A stretch of DNA of 14,955 bases from positions 60,966 to 75,920 of the forward strand of contig NWUY0300049225.1 in NCBI GenBank assembly GCA_004151065.3, read 5' to 3'. Below, in pieces: positions 1 to 8,260 of the stretch. A model generated the notes under the pieces. That model was not told where the DNA came from, did not search any database, and saw only the letters and a list, made by a program, of their open reading frames with translations. A program made the translations under genes and the position numbers. The DNA comes from Larix sibirica (Eukaryota; Streptophyta; Pinopsida; Pinales; Pinaceae). The first letter of the stretch is position 1. Each line of letters starts with the position of its first letter.

Positions 1-120
1 CATTCTTCTTGTTGCTTGATGGTAAGATTGCAATGCTCCCAATAAAATTTGCCCTCAAATGACTTGGAGATCCTTCAAATGCTCTTCACCTGCAAAAAAA
101 AAACTCTCAACCCTTGATCT

Positions 121-615
121 TCACTTGCAAATGAAAAAAAAAAGAGAAAATTTTCTTTTAAGTGGCCTGCGGCCCTCCTTTACGCGGTTTTCGTCTTTTG
201 TTTTTCGAACACATAGCACAGAGGTCGAGAGACGATGCAAAACCATGTCCGACACGTGTTTCGATCAAAACACATGTTGGACACGTGTCATGCCTATATT
301 TGTGTCTGACAGGATGACACGAGATACGAAGGGGCATATGGGCATGTTCGGTATCTTAGCTAATACGTCATCTATTGCCAACCTCTTCCCTAAGGCCTCA
401 TATGTTGGGAGAGATACAGAAGTCGTCCCTCCCCCTTTTCTTCCTCAAGAGATAGTATCAAGGGCACTTGATCCACATTCCTTAGGCGAGACATCCTCAA
501 TAGGAATTTTTGGTTCTCACCAGTACTTGCACGTATTTGCAATACCACTTTGCCTCTGCTCCTTAATCTTAGGATATAGGTCTTCTTTAGCATATATTAG
601 ATATGCTTTTGTCAT
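121..615 (-). pseudogene. Unrecognised minus-strand coding remnant with three internal TGA stops
   Basis: Read on the minus strand from the ATG at 615-613, this gives 164 codons before a TGA at 121-123. Three internal stops, all TGA, lie at 517-519, 445-447 and 265-267. The peptide between them looks like a soluble protein (for example KAYLIYAKEDLYPKIKEQ near the start and YEALGKRLAIDDVLAKIPN in the middle), becoming Lys/Arg-rich at the end. I do not recognise the family. The last part runs into poly-T tracts (plus-strand A-runs near 91-103 and 132-143), so the true end is unclear. The frame just upstream is disturbed by the 49-bp duplication at 619-716. The opposite strand is open for 188 codons (59-625) but its Ser/Leu/Phe-rich translation looks like antisense, so I prefer the minus reading. 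It could be an internal part of the retroelement at 960-2195, which runs the same way, but no reverse transcriptase motif is visible. Confidence 0.3.
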
Positions 616-618
616 GCT

Positions 619-716
619 CTTATAGGAGTGGCCTTTGTGCTACCACTTTGTATTCCACGCTATTGTACTTATAGGAGTGGCCTTTGTGCTACCACTTTGT
701 ATTCCACGCCATTGTA
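619..716. repeat. 49-bp tandem duplication, two copies
   Basis: Copy 1 is 619-667 and copy 2 is 668-716. They differ only at 661 (t) versus 710 (c). A partial third copy of five bases (cttat) follows at 717-721. The unit length is not a multiple of three, so it shifts any reading frame that crosses it. Near-identity implies a recent event or an assembly error, the latter plausible because the 75-bp repeat around the N base starts at 711. Confidence 0.95.
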
Positions 717-880
717 CTTATCAGTCCCATTGACCTATTTGTGGTCATTTATTGGACATTAATAAATCTCTCATCTTATTTACCTNCCCACCCTGTATTG
801 ATACTATTGTACTTATCAGTCCCATTGACCTATTTGTGGTCATTTATTGGACATTAATAAATCTCTCATCTTATTTACCT
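711..880. repeat. 75-bp perfect direct repeat flanking an ambiguous base
   Basis: Positions 711-785 and 806-880 are identical over 75 bases (both begin attgtacttatcag and end cttatttacct). They are separated by 20 bases (786-805) that begin with the window's only N. A perfect repeat on both sides of an unresolved base is the usual sign of an unclosed assembly overlap, though a real duplication is possible. Confidence 0.95.
786..786. other. Ambiguous base (N)
   Basis: This is the only non-ACGT character in the window, directly after the first copy of the 75-bp repeat. It marks an unresolved position, probably a joined gap or a merged heterozygous site. Confidence 0.99.
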
Positions 881-1029
881 ACTTTTTGGCTTGGCACACA
901 ATACAAAGTAGGAATTGTTTTGCAATCACCGCCAACTTAACGGTTTCCTTGTCTTCAATAATTGAGTTGTTGGAAGGGGATTAAGCTTGTAGATTTTGTT
1001 TTCTTTATGTAACCAATAAACATATTTTT

Positions 1030-1310
1030 TCATAATGTGCCTTTTCAATCACATCAATAGGGCTTTCCTAGTAGGAACCTAACACAATCCATAACATTAA
1101 AGTCACAATCTACATTATTAGTAATGAGCTCTATGGAAAATGTGACTATGCACATTGTCTACAAGGACCGACTCTACACTTCTCTAACCCACACAAGTTT
1201 ATATGTGGTTGTGGATTTATAGTCAAGTCAAGAGCATTGACCAAATCTTCAAAGACAAGGTTCTTTCAACTTTTGTTGTCTATTATGCATAGCACTATTT
1301 TGTTTTTTAA
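1030..1310 (-). pseudogene. Retropepsin (gypsy protease) remnant
   Basis: The protease cuts the Gag-Pol polyprotein. The minus-strand translation gives KIVLCIIDNKS, then a TGA, then KNLVFEDLVNALDLTINPQP (about 1310-1220). After a frameshift it gives YKLVWVREV, then IVTFSIELI, a CD, and finally FLLGKPY at 1057-1077. This parallels the plant gypsy protease layout: catalytic D-S/T-G, N-L-V-x-x-x-L-V, HP-x-PY-x-L-x-W, a Q-C-x-V-x-F-x-I strand, and the closing LLG-R/K-P-Y/W. The catalytic triplet reads D-N-K here, so the active site is lost. In-frame stops follow the LGKPY motif. Its position just after gag on the same strand supports the call. Confidence 0.7.
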
Positions 1311-1664
1311 TTCATAGTTAGGTCTAGAGAGAACCTCCTAGTTGTTTAGTGAGTAATTTGCCATCATTAACAAACTTGTGGATTGGGTTATTTATGTCCA
1401 TTCTCTACTTTTAGAAGCAAGGATGTACACTTGCAAGTTTTTTAAACAAGACATACAATATCCTCTTTTTGCCTTTATGTCTTATGAGAACATAAATATT
1501 TTCTTCATTTTACCATTTACTTGATTAAGGGACTACTCTTTTAGAGAATTTTGTTATTGTTGTGAACAACTACAAGAGACATCAAAGGTTTGGATAACTT
1601 TCCTAATTTGGATGACAAGGGCTTGGACACTTTCTTCTATAGCTTTTGACCTTGACCTTGACTG

Positions 1665-2195
1665 TTACTTGGAATTTCTTGCATTACTTGCTAGAAGCAT
1701 GTCCAAGAGGCAAATTTGAACTCCCTTAATGCCATATACATGAGCCTGCCACCACATTAAGGCCTGGTCTTCCATATGAGCTTTTTCTAGCATCAACTTT
1801 TCCACATCATCCAGTTGTTACGTTTGAAACAAAGCTTCTAAAGCTTTGCAACCAACCATCTATCTTTCTTGCATCTTATTGTCCCATTGAATTGTTCAAA
1901 TGAAATCTTTGTATCTAGTTTGAATGTTGGTGAAGGCCTTGGCCATACTCTGTTGGAAACTTGGACCTACCCCCATATTTGTTGAAAGTTGGTCAACTTG
2001 TCTTGCATCATCTTTTGATTCAATTGTTGACTAGCAAACATATCCTATGTCAACTTCAATTGGAATTTGTGCCTATTGAGACATTTTTTCATCAACTCTT
2101 CAGCTAAGTACCTCACCATGTTGGGGTACAAGGTACAATGTTGTGACATGCCTCTTAGAAGGTGTCTCAAACTGGGTGTTCTTTTTGGGTGGCAT
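1665..2195 (-). pseudogene. Retrotransposon gag remnant (Ty3/gypsy type)
   Basis: Gag packages the element RNA into a cytoplasmic virus-like particle. From the ATG at 2195 the frame breaks within about 30 codons. A second frame gives FEQFNGTI with a following WL (about 1930-1880), matching the start of the plant Retrotrans_gag domain. A third frame, 1847-1665, gives KALEALFQT, a TAA at 1818-1820, then QLDDVEKLMLEKAHMEDQA and LMWWQAHV. The pattern LDDVEK...AHMEDQALMWW corresponds to the conserved 'D..K...A...L.G.A..WW' block of that domain. At least two frameshifts and several stops are present. Downstream about 350 bases separate it from the protease, where a zinc-knuckle CCHC motif would be expected but is not seen. 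Confidence comes from the WW block; exact limits are approximate. Confidence 0.7.
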
Positions 2196-3537
2196 TTGTA
2201 GAATGATCCTCACTCAAGAGAGCATGCAAATAATCTCCGACGAAGTAAGTTGAGACACGATCCTACAAATAGAGAATCCCACAAATGAAATATACACTCA
2301 AAAATGGAGATCCCACAAATAGTTCTTTCAACTTGGAACTGGTCTTCATGCCTATTGTAGGTGACAAGCAAAGAAAATAAGGCCAAAGAACTAGGGACTT
2401 GCATAAATTGAAATATTCACGAGAGAATAGAGGTCCCACAAATACTTCTAACCTAAAATTCGTGTTCATTGTATGTTATGAACAAGGAATTTAGGACTAG
2501 AGAAGCCCACAAACATAAAACATCAAGACAACTTGAGATGTCCTTGGCCACAACGACGTAGGTCCCAAACAGACGATAATCAACAAGTGTCACTATCAAC
2601 ATTTGCTTGTTGAGAATGCCATAGTGAACAAAGATGATCCCCACTATGCCTTCACTCTCAACTTATGCAAACATAAGTTAGTCAACAAACAGAAAATTCC
2701 TTCTTTGAGTGCTCTATTAGATATGTAATCTAGGAACAAAAACAAATTCACCTTTTGTCAACATCTAAGAGACTCAAACTGTGAACAACTTTCACAGGCC
2801 TACAAGCAAGTGAGGTTGTCTTCAAACCCAAAAATGGGTCTCCATGCCTACTATAGGTTACAAGCATGAAACATAGGGCCACAGAAGCCCACAAGAAAAA
2901 ATATGACGTCGTAACACACCCTTATCGATGAAAACAAGTCACAAGTAGATGGTAATCACTAATCAATTAGTGTTCTTGATCAATGTTTGCTTGCTGAGAA
3001 TGCCCATTGTCAATAGGACAATTGAAGTTTGTCAACAAACAATGAATTCCTCCATCAAATGCTTTGTTGGATACATAAACTAGGAACATAAACAAATTCA
3101 CCATCTACCAATCTGAGAGACTCATACTATGATGAAATATCACAAGACAAGGAGGGAGTGAGGTTGTCTTCCTTAAGAGAGGGGAGGTCCCAAGTGGGTT
3201 GAGCAAGCAAAGGGAGAGTGCAATATTGGATTAAAACTAGTACCACTCTAATGTGGGAGAATAAATAATAGGAGTGAGGAAAAGATTAGGGCAAAAAGAA
3301 GACATGTTATGTTTTATTCCAAACGGTGTTTTATTACATAGGTTAGGGGTTGTTTGGATAGTTATCTATTATCCCTTTACGACAATCAATTATATGTCAC
3401 ACATTGATTAACCAAAGCCACATACTTTCTAGACATATATTTCCTTATTGATGTGCACAAGAGGATTCCTAAATAAATGGCTTGATAAGTAGGACCAAAT
3501 GATCAATAGCCATCTCACATGTCAATCAATTGTAACA
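2196..3537 (-). mobile_element. Probable leader and 5' LTR region of the gypsy remnant (limits uncertain)
   Basis: This lies immediately upstream of the gag start on the same strand and has no coding signal. A plausible LTR start, TGTTACAATTGATTGAC, is read on the minus strand from 3537, and an AATAAAA-like word occurs near 3320. I could not find a convincing LTR end or tRNA primer-binding site before the gag ATG, and the second LTR is not in the window, so target duplications cannot be tested. Short ORFs here (2210-2644 minus) look spurious. The degenerate duplications at 2341-3175 lie within it. Confidence 0.3.
2341..3175. repeat. Degenerate tandem duplication, about 350-385 bp, plus partial copies
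   Basis: Two diverged copies cover about 2460-2823 and 2837-3172. Anchors include 'caacatttgcttgttgagaa' at 2597 against a two-mismatch match at 2981, 'taggaacaaaaacaaattca' at 2731 against 3081, and 'gtgaggttgtcttc' at 2810 against 3158. The offset drops from 384 to about 348 because copy 1 has roughly 35 extra bases near 2625-2670. A partial, older copy of the start (catgcctattgtaggtgaca) is at 2348. The word 'tcccacaaat' recurs at 2277, 2311 and 2433. Copies are old, with many substitutions. Confidence 0.75.
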
Positions 3538-4030
3538 CTAATCTTTAAAATGGTATGGTCATAAACTTGCATAGGTTAAAAGTGCAACATCTCCAGTGAT
3601 ATGGTCAATAGAAAAATATATGTGTTTGCTTAGTTGAATAGAAGATTCTTTCATGATAGGAAAAAAGTCTCATGAAATCAAAACATTTGCAACGTCCCTT
3701 TGAGATTGGATATCTCTATTTAAAAAATATGGTGATGGGTCCACAGTAGAGTAGAAATCAATGCTTGGACTCTCCCTAGATGAAAAATACCAAATTTGCA
3801 ATAAGATTCTCAATTCACATGACCTCACATACATACTGCTAAACGTTTTGGTTCCTTAAACGCTGATCTTATCCAAGACTTGATGAGAGTTTATTACACA
3901 TGATCTAATCACTTATATCTATATGCAACTTGAGGCCATCTTTGGACTTCTCTTTCCTTCATAAAATCTAGAATTTAAGAGACTTTGCTCCTAGTAGGGA
4001 TCAATACCCTTACCTTGCTCTCTACTCTTT
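3250..4030. other. No gene seen
   Basis: AT-rich sequence with no sustained reading frame on either strand. The lower part (to about 3537) may be the LTR of the gypsy remnant; above that I see no repeat, domain or RNA gene that I can support. Confidence 0.5.
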
Positions 4031-4478
4031 TGGGGCTATTGCCTCTCCATGTCCCCTTCAACAAATATATTTCCAGTTTTCAAAGGCTCTCAAGGGACTT
4101 CAGTAGATGACCTACGTATACATGCAAACATTGGATGCACACCATCAAAATCCCCCTTCGCCAATTTCAAGTTGGTTATCATCAACTTCGTTTCGAGACT
4201 AATCACCACATCCCATGCCCTAATAGGATTTGCCAAATTTGCCAACTATGCCACTTATAGGAGGCTAATTCAAAGGAGGATATCATCTATAAATGCATAG
4301 ATCAAAGGGAGGTTTCACTACCTTTATCAAGACTCACGTGGCTCCCTCTCCACGTTCTTCTATTATCCACACTAGAGCTACCTAGCATTTTTCATGAGGA
4401 ATATTTTCATACATAGATCATAGTACTTATGTGGACCTTCCCAATGAGAACGCATCAAGAGGATCACCTATGTCTTCA

Positions 4479-5231
4479 CTATTGTCCAATGTGCACAAAG
4501 CAACAAATGATAAGCATAGGCCCATACCACTCCATATATAAAATCAGTGAAGTTGAGGGTTTACTCTCAACCTTGCATTGGCTCTTGTAAATGCTTGCAT
4601 TGGCTCTTCCATATATTCTACATAAAAGCATAGCAGCGACCTTGAATGGGTTTCTAAGGTTCTTGGTCTCATATTCCCCACTGGTCCTTTGTCGTAATTG
4701 TTTGCATGGGATTAACATCTTTCTCGCACATTCCGAGTGTTCAATCTTCAAGCTTTTTACCCAATCGTCTGTTAAAAGGACCTTAGGCGCTGGGAGTTTG
4801 TAGGCTTTGTTTATATGCGCAGGTTGAAACGAAGTGAAACCATTTCCATTAGCACCCGCAATTATTCTAGATTTCACATCTACATATGGAAAAATCCATC
4901 CAATCACTTCTGAACATGGAAATAGTTCTGGGCATGTAGCAACTTTATGAAGAGCAAACTTCTTGATATTTTGGTATATCAGGCTTTCTTCTATTGTTGC
5001 ATCAGGTGTATTTTGAACTCTTATGAAGTGATAAAGCTCGCCCCACTTAAACTCGAGAGCTATCCCCACGGTAGATTTGGTATCCTCGAACTGGACTTCC
5101 AAGGTTATCTTTGGAATCATCTCTACATCAGAATCTGATTCCACCAACCTGACATTACAAATGGAACTCCTTTTAGATATATCTGAATCCAGTGACATAA
5201 AAGCAACATCATTGGGTTGCATGGACTCCAT
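4479..5231 (-). CDS. Hypothetical protein, 250 codons, open frame, probably mobile-element-derived
   Basis: This is the longest clean coding frame in the window. The open frame extends upstream to a stop at 5253-5255; the first ATG is at 5231-5229 (a GTG at 5240 would only serve as a start in bacteria), with a second ATG at 5222-5220. Residues 1-60 are acidic and Ser-rich. Residues about 60-120 carry WGELYHFIRVQ and a Cys-containing segment around PELFPCSEVIGW. The best-ordered block (about 115-205) reads SRIIAGANGNGFTSFQPAHI, NKAYKLPAPKVLLTDDWVK, then GEYETKNLRNPF and LLCRIYGRAN. No catalytic motif is visible. The last 40 residues, after GRAN, follow a 22-bp tandem duplication that shifts the frame, so the native C-terminus is probably lost. 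No promoter or intron signal is evident. It could be a truncated young copy rather than an expressed gene. Confidence 0.45.
   Translation of the reverse strand: MESMQPNDVAFMSLDSDISKRSSICNVRLVESDSDVEMIPKITLEVQFEDTKSTVGIALEFKWGELYHFIRVQNTPDATIEESLIYQNIKKFALHKVATCPELFPCSEVIGWIFPYVDVKSRIIAGANGNGFTSFQPAHINKAYKLPAPKVLLTDDWVKSLKIEHSECARKMLIPCKQLRQRTSGEYETKNLRNPFKVAAMLLCRIYGRANASIYKSQCKVESKPSTSLILYMEWYGPMLIICCFVHIGQ
4572..4608. repeat. 22-bp tandem duplication inside the 250-codon frame
   Basis: The 15-mer cttgcattggctctt occurs at 4572-4586 and again at 4594-4608, offset 22, with gtaaatg between. Because 22 is not divisible by three, the duplication changes the reading frame of the minus-strand ORF just after its GRAN motif. 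Confidence 0.9.
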
Positions 5232-5259
5232 TGATAACACAACTAGGCAGATTTATACC

Positions 5260-6270
5260 GAAAAGAATGATCACAGGAAGAACTCAATGAATCAACTAAA
5301 TATATGAGCATGTTATTCCTTATCAATATAAGACTATCAATCTTTTCTCAAGCTAATCACCATTTGTAAACACAATGTAAACAAGAGACTCATTCTTCCA
5401 ACAAGTCCATTAACATTATTCTCAGAAAGAAGACAAAACTGCAAATAAAAATTCAAAGGCTCATTGAATATGCATGTATTTGAAAGAAAATCTATGAGCT
5501 AGGTTTAACATTATTTTTGGGAAGATGACTGCGATGGATATCAAATAAACAAAATAGGGTCGAGTGACGCCTCCCTCCAATCAAAATGACACAAGACCGG
5601 TTGTGCTAAATAAAAACTTAAGATCCATGTTGTCATCTCTTCAAACAATCGCAAATGTAAAAATTTACTAACTAGGGCTCAATCAAAATCGTATTTAGGA
5701 AGAATCCATCGGCTAGGGTTTTAAGCGAACAAAATGTGTTTGATAATGAGTAAAGGAGCTTATGGTTAAGTGACCCCTCAATGAGGATACAATTGGACTG
5801 GTTAAAACGGAAACCAAAGAGCCCTGCGATCAAAGGGATGCACAGATTTTATGGCCTCGACTAGGGTTCAAAGTCGTTTTCCCAAAACAACACGGATTTA
5901 AAGTCGAGTGCCTAGGGTTAACACTATGTGCGGGAAGAAAAAGTATAGGCTAGGTTTCATGCCCTTCCTTCAATATGATGCAATGGGGGGTTCTATGGAT
6001 CGAAAGCACAAAAAATAAGGTTTAATGTAACTACTTAACCTACTTCCCTCTCAACTCTTTTAACTCCAATCCATTGCAACCAAATGTAACAAAAGCACCA
6101 GAACAGGACAAAATTCTACCTACTTGGATGTGTGATGAGTGCACTGATGATCTGGTGATAGATCTTCAAATTCTCATCCAAGTGGCATGGGTATCATAAC
6201 GACATTCAAGAATCCAGTGATGAGCTTGTAACAGGGTTCCTTCCTAATATAAACAACTACAAACCCTAAA
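5260..6270. repeat. Gene-free region with a degenerate ~200-bp repeat and CTAGGGTT words
   Basis: No coding frame is convincing. Related segments recur: 'gctaggtttaacattatttt' at 5498 resembles 'cctagggttaacactatgtg' at 5911; 'actagggctcaa' at 5671 resembles 'actagggttcaa' at 5860; 'ggctagggttttaa' at 5711 resembles the 5911 copy. Offsets of 189-212 bp suggest about three decayed units between about 5490 and 5970. An exact plant telobox word, AAACCCTAA, occurs at 6261-6269. Similarity between units is only moderate. Confidence 0.45.
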
Positions 6271-6990
6271 ACGGTAAGATTTGGTCAATGTGATTCAGTA
6301 GTTATGAGTTCTCTTTAAAGCAATTGGGATAACAATGCCCTTTCCCTTAGAAAACATTTCTTTATAAGTTAAAAGTGTCCCATCGGTGAAAAAAACAACA
6401 TCTGTGCCGAAGTATTTTTGGAGTGAAATCAGTAGTTACACAGACATATTCAGAGACAAAACCAATTCTACGCCGATCTATTTGATGAAAAAATCAATTC
6501 TATGCCAACGGGACTGGGCATAACTTGGCAACATTGAAGAATTAAGTCGTTATGTAAAAAGAGGCTGAGGATTAAAACTTTAGTTTTGCTGATTTTTTTG
6601 GATCAAAATCGAGAAGGAATCCGACATGTTTTGGGACTAAAATCCTAGCGAAACAGCTAATCCTGAAAAAGTATTGATTTTTTCGGCGTCAAATGTGAAA
6701 CTTCCCCAATAGTTTCGGCGTTAAATTGGAAGTTTATCCAACCATTTCACTATGAAATCAATAAATGCACTGACATTTAAGCAAAGAACCGACATTTGAT
6801 CAGCCCGTTTCACTGCAGTTAAGATAAGTCATCAAAACAGTCAAAACTCAAAAAATTTCTAAGTTTCAACTAAAGCTCCAAGCAATTTACTCTAGTCCCT
6901 AGCAAGACTTAAAAGACGAATTAAGATACTAGTTGAATGCAAAACATTAGAAGGAGGGGCCCTAGTTTCTAAAAAATTGGGGACGGTTAT
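6270..6990. other. No gene seen; two short 32-bp-spaced repeats
   Basis: No sustained reading frame on either strand. Two local duplications share the same 32-bp spacing: 'ccaattctacgccgat' at 6462 with 'tcaattctatgccaac' at 6494, and 'tttcggcgtcaaat' at 6681 with 'tttcggcgttaaat' at 6713. The second pair matches over roughly two thirds of the 32-bp unit. I cannot name an element for this stretch. Confidence 0.5.
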
Positions 6991-6995
6991 TGCAG

Positions 6996-7517
6996 CTACA
7001 ACAAGTCCACAATATGCTTGGATGACTGACAAATAGAACCCTTCTCGATCCTGACAAGAAGCCAATGAGTGAAGCTGGCAGTGAATTTCCCGACATAATT
7101 TGGGAGTTTATCCATATATTCTATGAGCCTTTCAATTTGACCACCCTGAACATGCACATGGCCCTCTACATAATCCATTCGGGTATCCATGAGGGAGACG
7201 TGGTATGATATCTACTTAGTTGCATCAACTAGGCCGTCCCACCAGGATTGAATGACCTGGAGCACTTATTTTACATCTTGAATTTCAACCTGTAGAGCTC
7301 GCAATTCCTTTTTCAGTGATGGCATCCTATCCTTTGTTCTCACGTACCACTTCGTGCCATGTTCATCAATTTCCCAAATCTCCCCAATCCCACCATACAA
7401 GCCCACAAGTGAAGTTGGTTGTGCTAGTTTCCCCGAAAATACACAGAGGGGTAGATGTAACCTTGGCCACCTTACAATTTCAACACAAACCAACAAACTC
7501 CGAGAAGAAGAGACCAT
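6996..7517 (-). pseudogene. Unrecognised coiled-coil-like protein remnant, two internal stops
   Basis: A single minus-strand frame runs from the ATG at 7517-7515 to a stop at 6996-6998, 174 codons, broken by TAA at 7266-7268 and TAG at 7212-7214. Both stops are one C-to-T change from Gln codons, and the frame is the same on either side, so this is one former coding segment and not two ORFs. It reads EIWEIDEHGTKWYVRTKDR, then LKKELRALQVEIQDVK (heptad-like, likely coiled coil), then VLQVIQSWWDGLVDATK between the stops. After the second stop comes MDTRMDYVEGHVHVQGGQIE with RLIEYMDKLPNYVGKF. I do not recognise the family. It lies on the same strand as the 4036-5231 remnant, 1.8 kb upstream of it, and may belong to the same kind of repeat. 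The plus-strand ORF 7316-7519 is its shadow. Confidence 0.5.
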
Positions 7518-7519
7518 AA

Positions 7520-8180
7520 ACTAAGCACACCAAAGGGCAGGAAAATTCCTAAGAAATAATTCAAATGTATAACCATGCCAAGGGGGTGGCATTGCACTTA
7601 AACAAACATAACCATTAGCGGGAATGACTTCGTAAACCAACAACAACCAATTACATTGAGCATCAAATTATAAAACATGTAAAATTTGAGCATATAGATC
7701 TAGGCACATAAACAAGAGAGATATACTGTGAAAATTAAATCAACAATCAACTAATCATGTAACAAATGAGATATCATAGATCATTACACAAAAACTAGAA
7801 CAGATACGAAGAAAATAATGATGTATTTCATTAATTGTAATGAATGGAGGTGAACAAAATATATAGAAACACAATTCAAATTAGGTCAAGAGGCTATTCA
7901 AATTGATCATGTAGTTATTTGAGACTATTCAATCTTAAATAGAGCTAAATACCCTTAGTTAGCCATGTACACTCACCTAGATTGCGTTTAACTAACCCAA
8001 GACTTCCCAATCACTTGCTCTAATTGAGCGATGTACAAGCAACTGACCATATGTGCATGCAAATCCCTAAATTCACTAAACTAGGGCACTTAGGGTTTGT
8101 TAGGGATAGTTAGGTTCATTTAATACCTAGATTAGTGGAGTGCACCTGGTCCAAAACTAGTTTCAGGATCAGTCACCCAT
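7520..8180. other. No gene seen
   Basis: AT-rich sequence with no reading frame, RNA gene or repeat array that I can support. Confidence 0.5.
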
Positions 8181-8260
8181 AAAATCAAGGAACATTTCCT
8201 CAAACCAGGGAAGGCACCCCCAAATCAAGGAATGCACCCCTAATTCTAGGAATCCATCTC
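8181..8260. repeat. Four-unit degenerate 20-bp minisatellite
   Basis: Four consecutive 20-mers start at 8181, 8201, 8221 and 8241. Units 2 and 3 (caaaccagggaaggcacccc and caaatcaaggaatgcacccc) match at 17 of 20 positions. Units 1 and 4 share the 'aat/c.aaggaa' centre but are more diverged. No gaps are needed to align them. Confidence 0.75.

Larger units (their letters stand above)
960..2195 (-). mobile_element. Decayed Ty3/gypsy retrotransposon: gag followed by retropepsin
   Basis: The order on the minus strand is gag start, gag core, then protease, as in Ty3/gypsy elements. The gag ATG is at 2195-2193, followed by the Pro/Lys-rich start MPPKKNTQFETPSKR. The gag core lies near 1930-1665 and the protease near 1310-1057. 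All parts carry stops and frameshifts, so no functional polyprotein can be made. No zinc knuckle, reverse transcriptase or integrase can be recognised; the element is truncated or too decayed below about 900. The DNA above 2240 probably holds its leader and LTR. Assignment to Ty3/gypsy rests on both domains and their order; the lineage within gypsy cannot be decided here. Confidence 0.75.
4036..5231 (-). pseudogene. Unrecognised repeat-derived protein gene, 5' part open and 3' part broken
   Basis: The 5' portion is the 250-codon open frame at 4479-5231, described separately. Beyond its stop, the same strand still has coding-like stretches in other frames. Around 4540-4370 one frame reads AHWTIVKT, then HWEGPHKYYDLCMKIFLMKN with stops. 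From 4245 to 4036 a 70-codon frame reads LANLANPIRAWDVVISLE, then LKLAKGDFDGVHPMFACIRR, a TGA at 4090-4092, and PLKTGNIFVEGDMERQ before a TAG at 4036-4038. Together these suggest an original protein of about 400 residues or more that has been frameshifted. I associate the KLPAP...LTDDWV and GEYETKNLRNPF blocks with multi-copy, probably transposon-derived hypothetical proteins of gymnosperms, but this is memory, not a search. The plus-strand frame 4049-4300 is antisense to it. Confidence 0.45.

Noticed and set aside
1-100. Minus-strand EEHLKDL near 68-88, reminiscent of the EEHL..L motif after the YxDD box of gypsy reverse transcriptase
   Set aside because: The order relative to gag and protease fits, but no YxDD or other RT motif precedes it and the match is only seven residues.
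83-103. Splice-acceptor-like T-tract plus GCAG on the minus strand (plus-strand cctgcaaaaaaaaa)
   Set aside because: No exon with coding support follows, and homopolymer runs are common here.
59-625. Open plus-strand frame of 188 codons
   Set aside because: Composition is Ser/Leu/Phe-rich and shows no domain; the minus strand of the same DNA reads more like protein. Kept only as an alternative.
752-940. 62-codon plus-strand ORF containing the N
   Set aside because: It spans the 75-bp duplication and an ambiguous base, and its translation is hydrophobic with no family resemblance.
2210-2644. Three short minus-strand ORFs (63-68 codons)
   Set aside because: They overlap each other and lie in the repeated leader/LTR region upstream of gag.
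4049-4300. 83-codon plus-strand ORF
   Set aside because: It is antisense to the coding-like minus frame at 4036-4245, which continues the strand and style of the 4479-5231 ORF.
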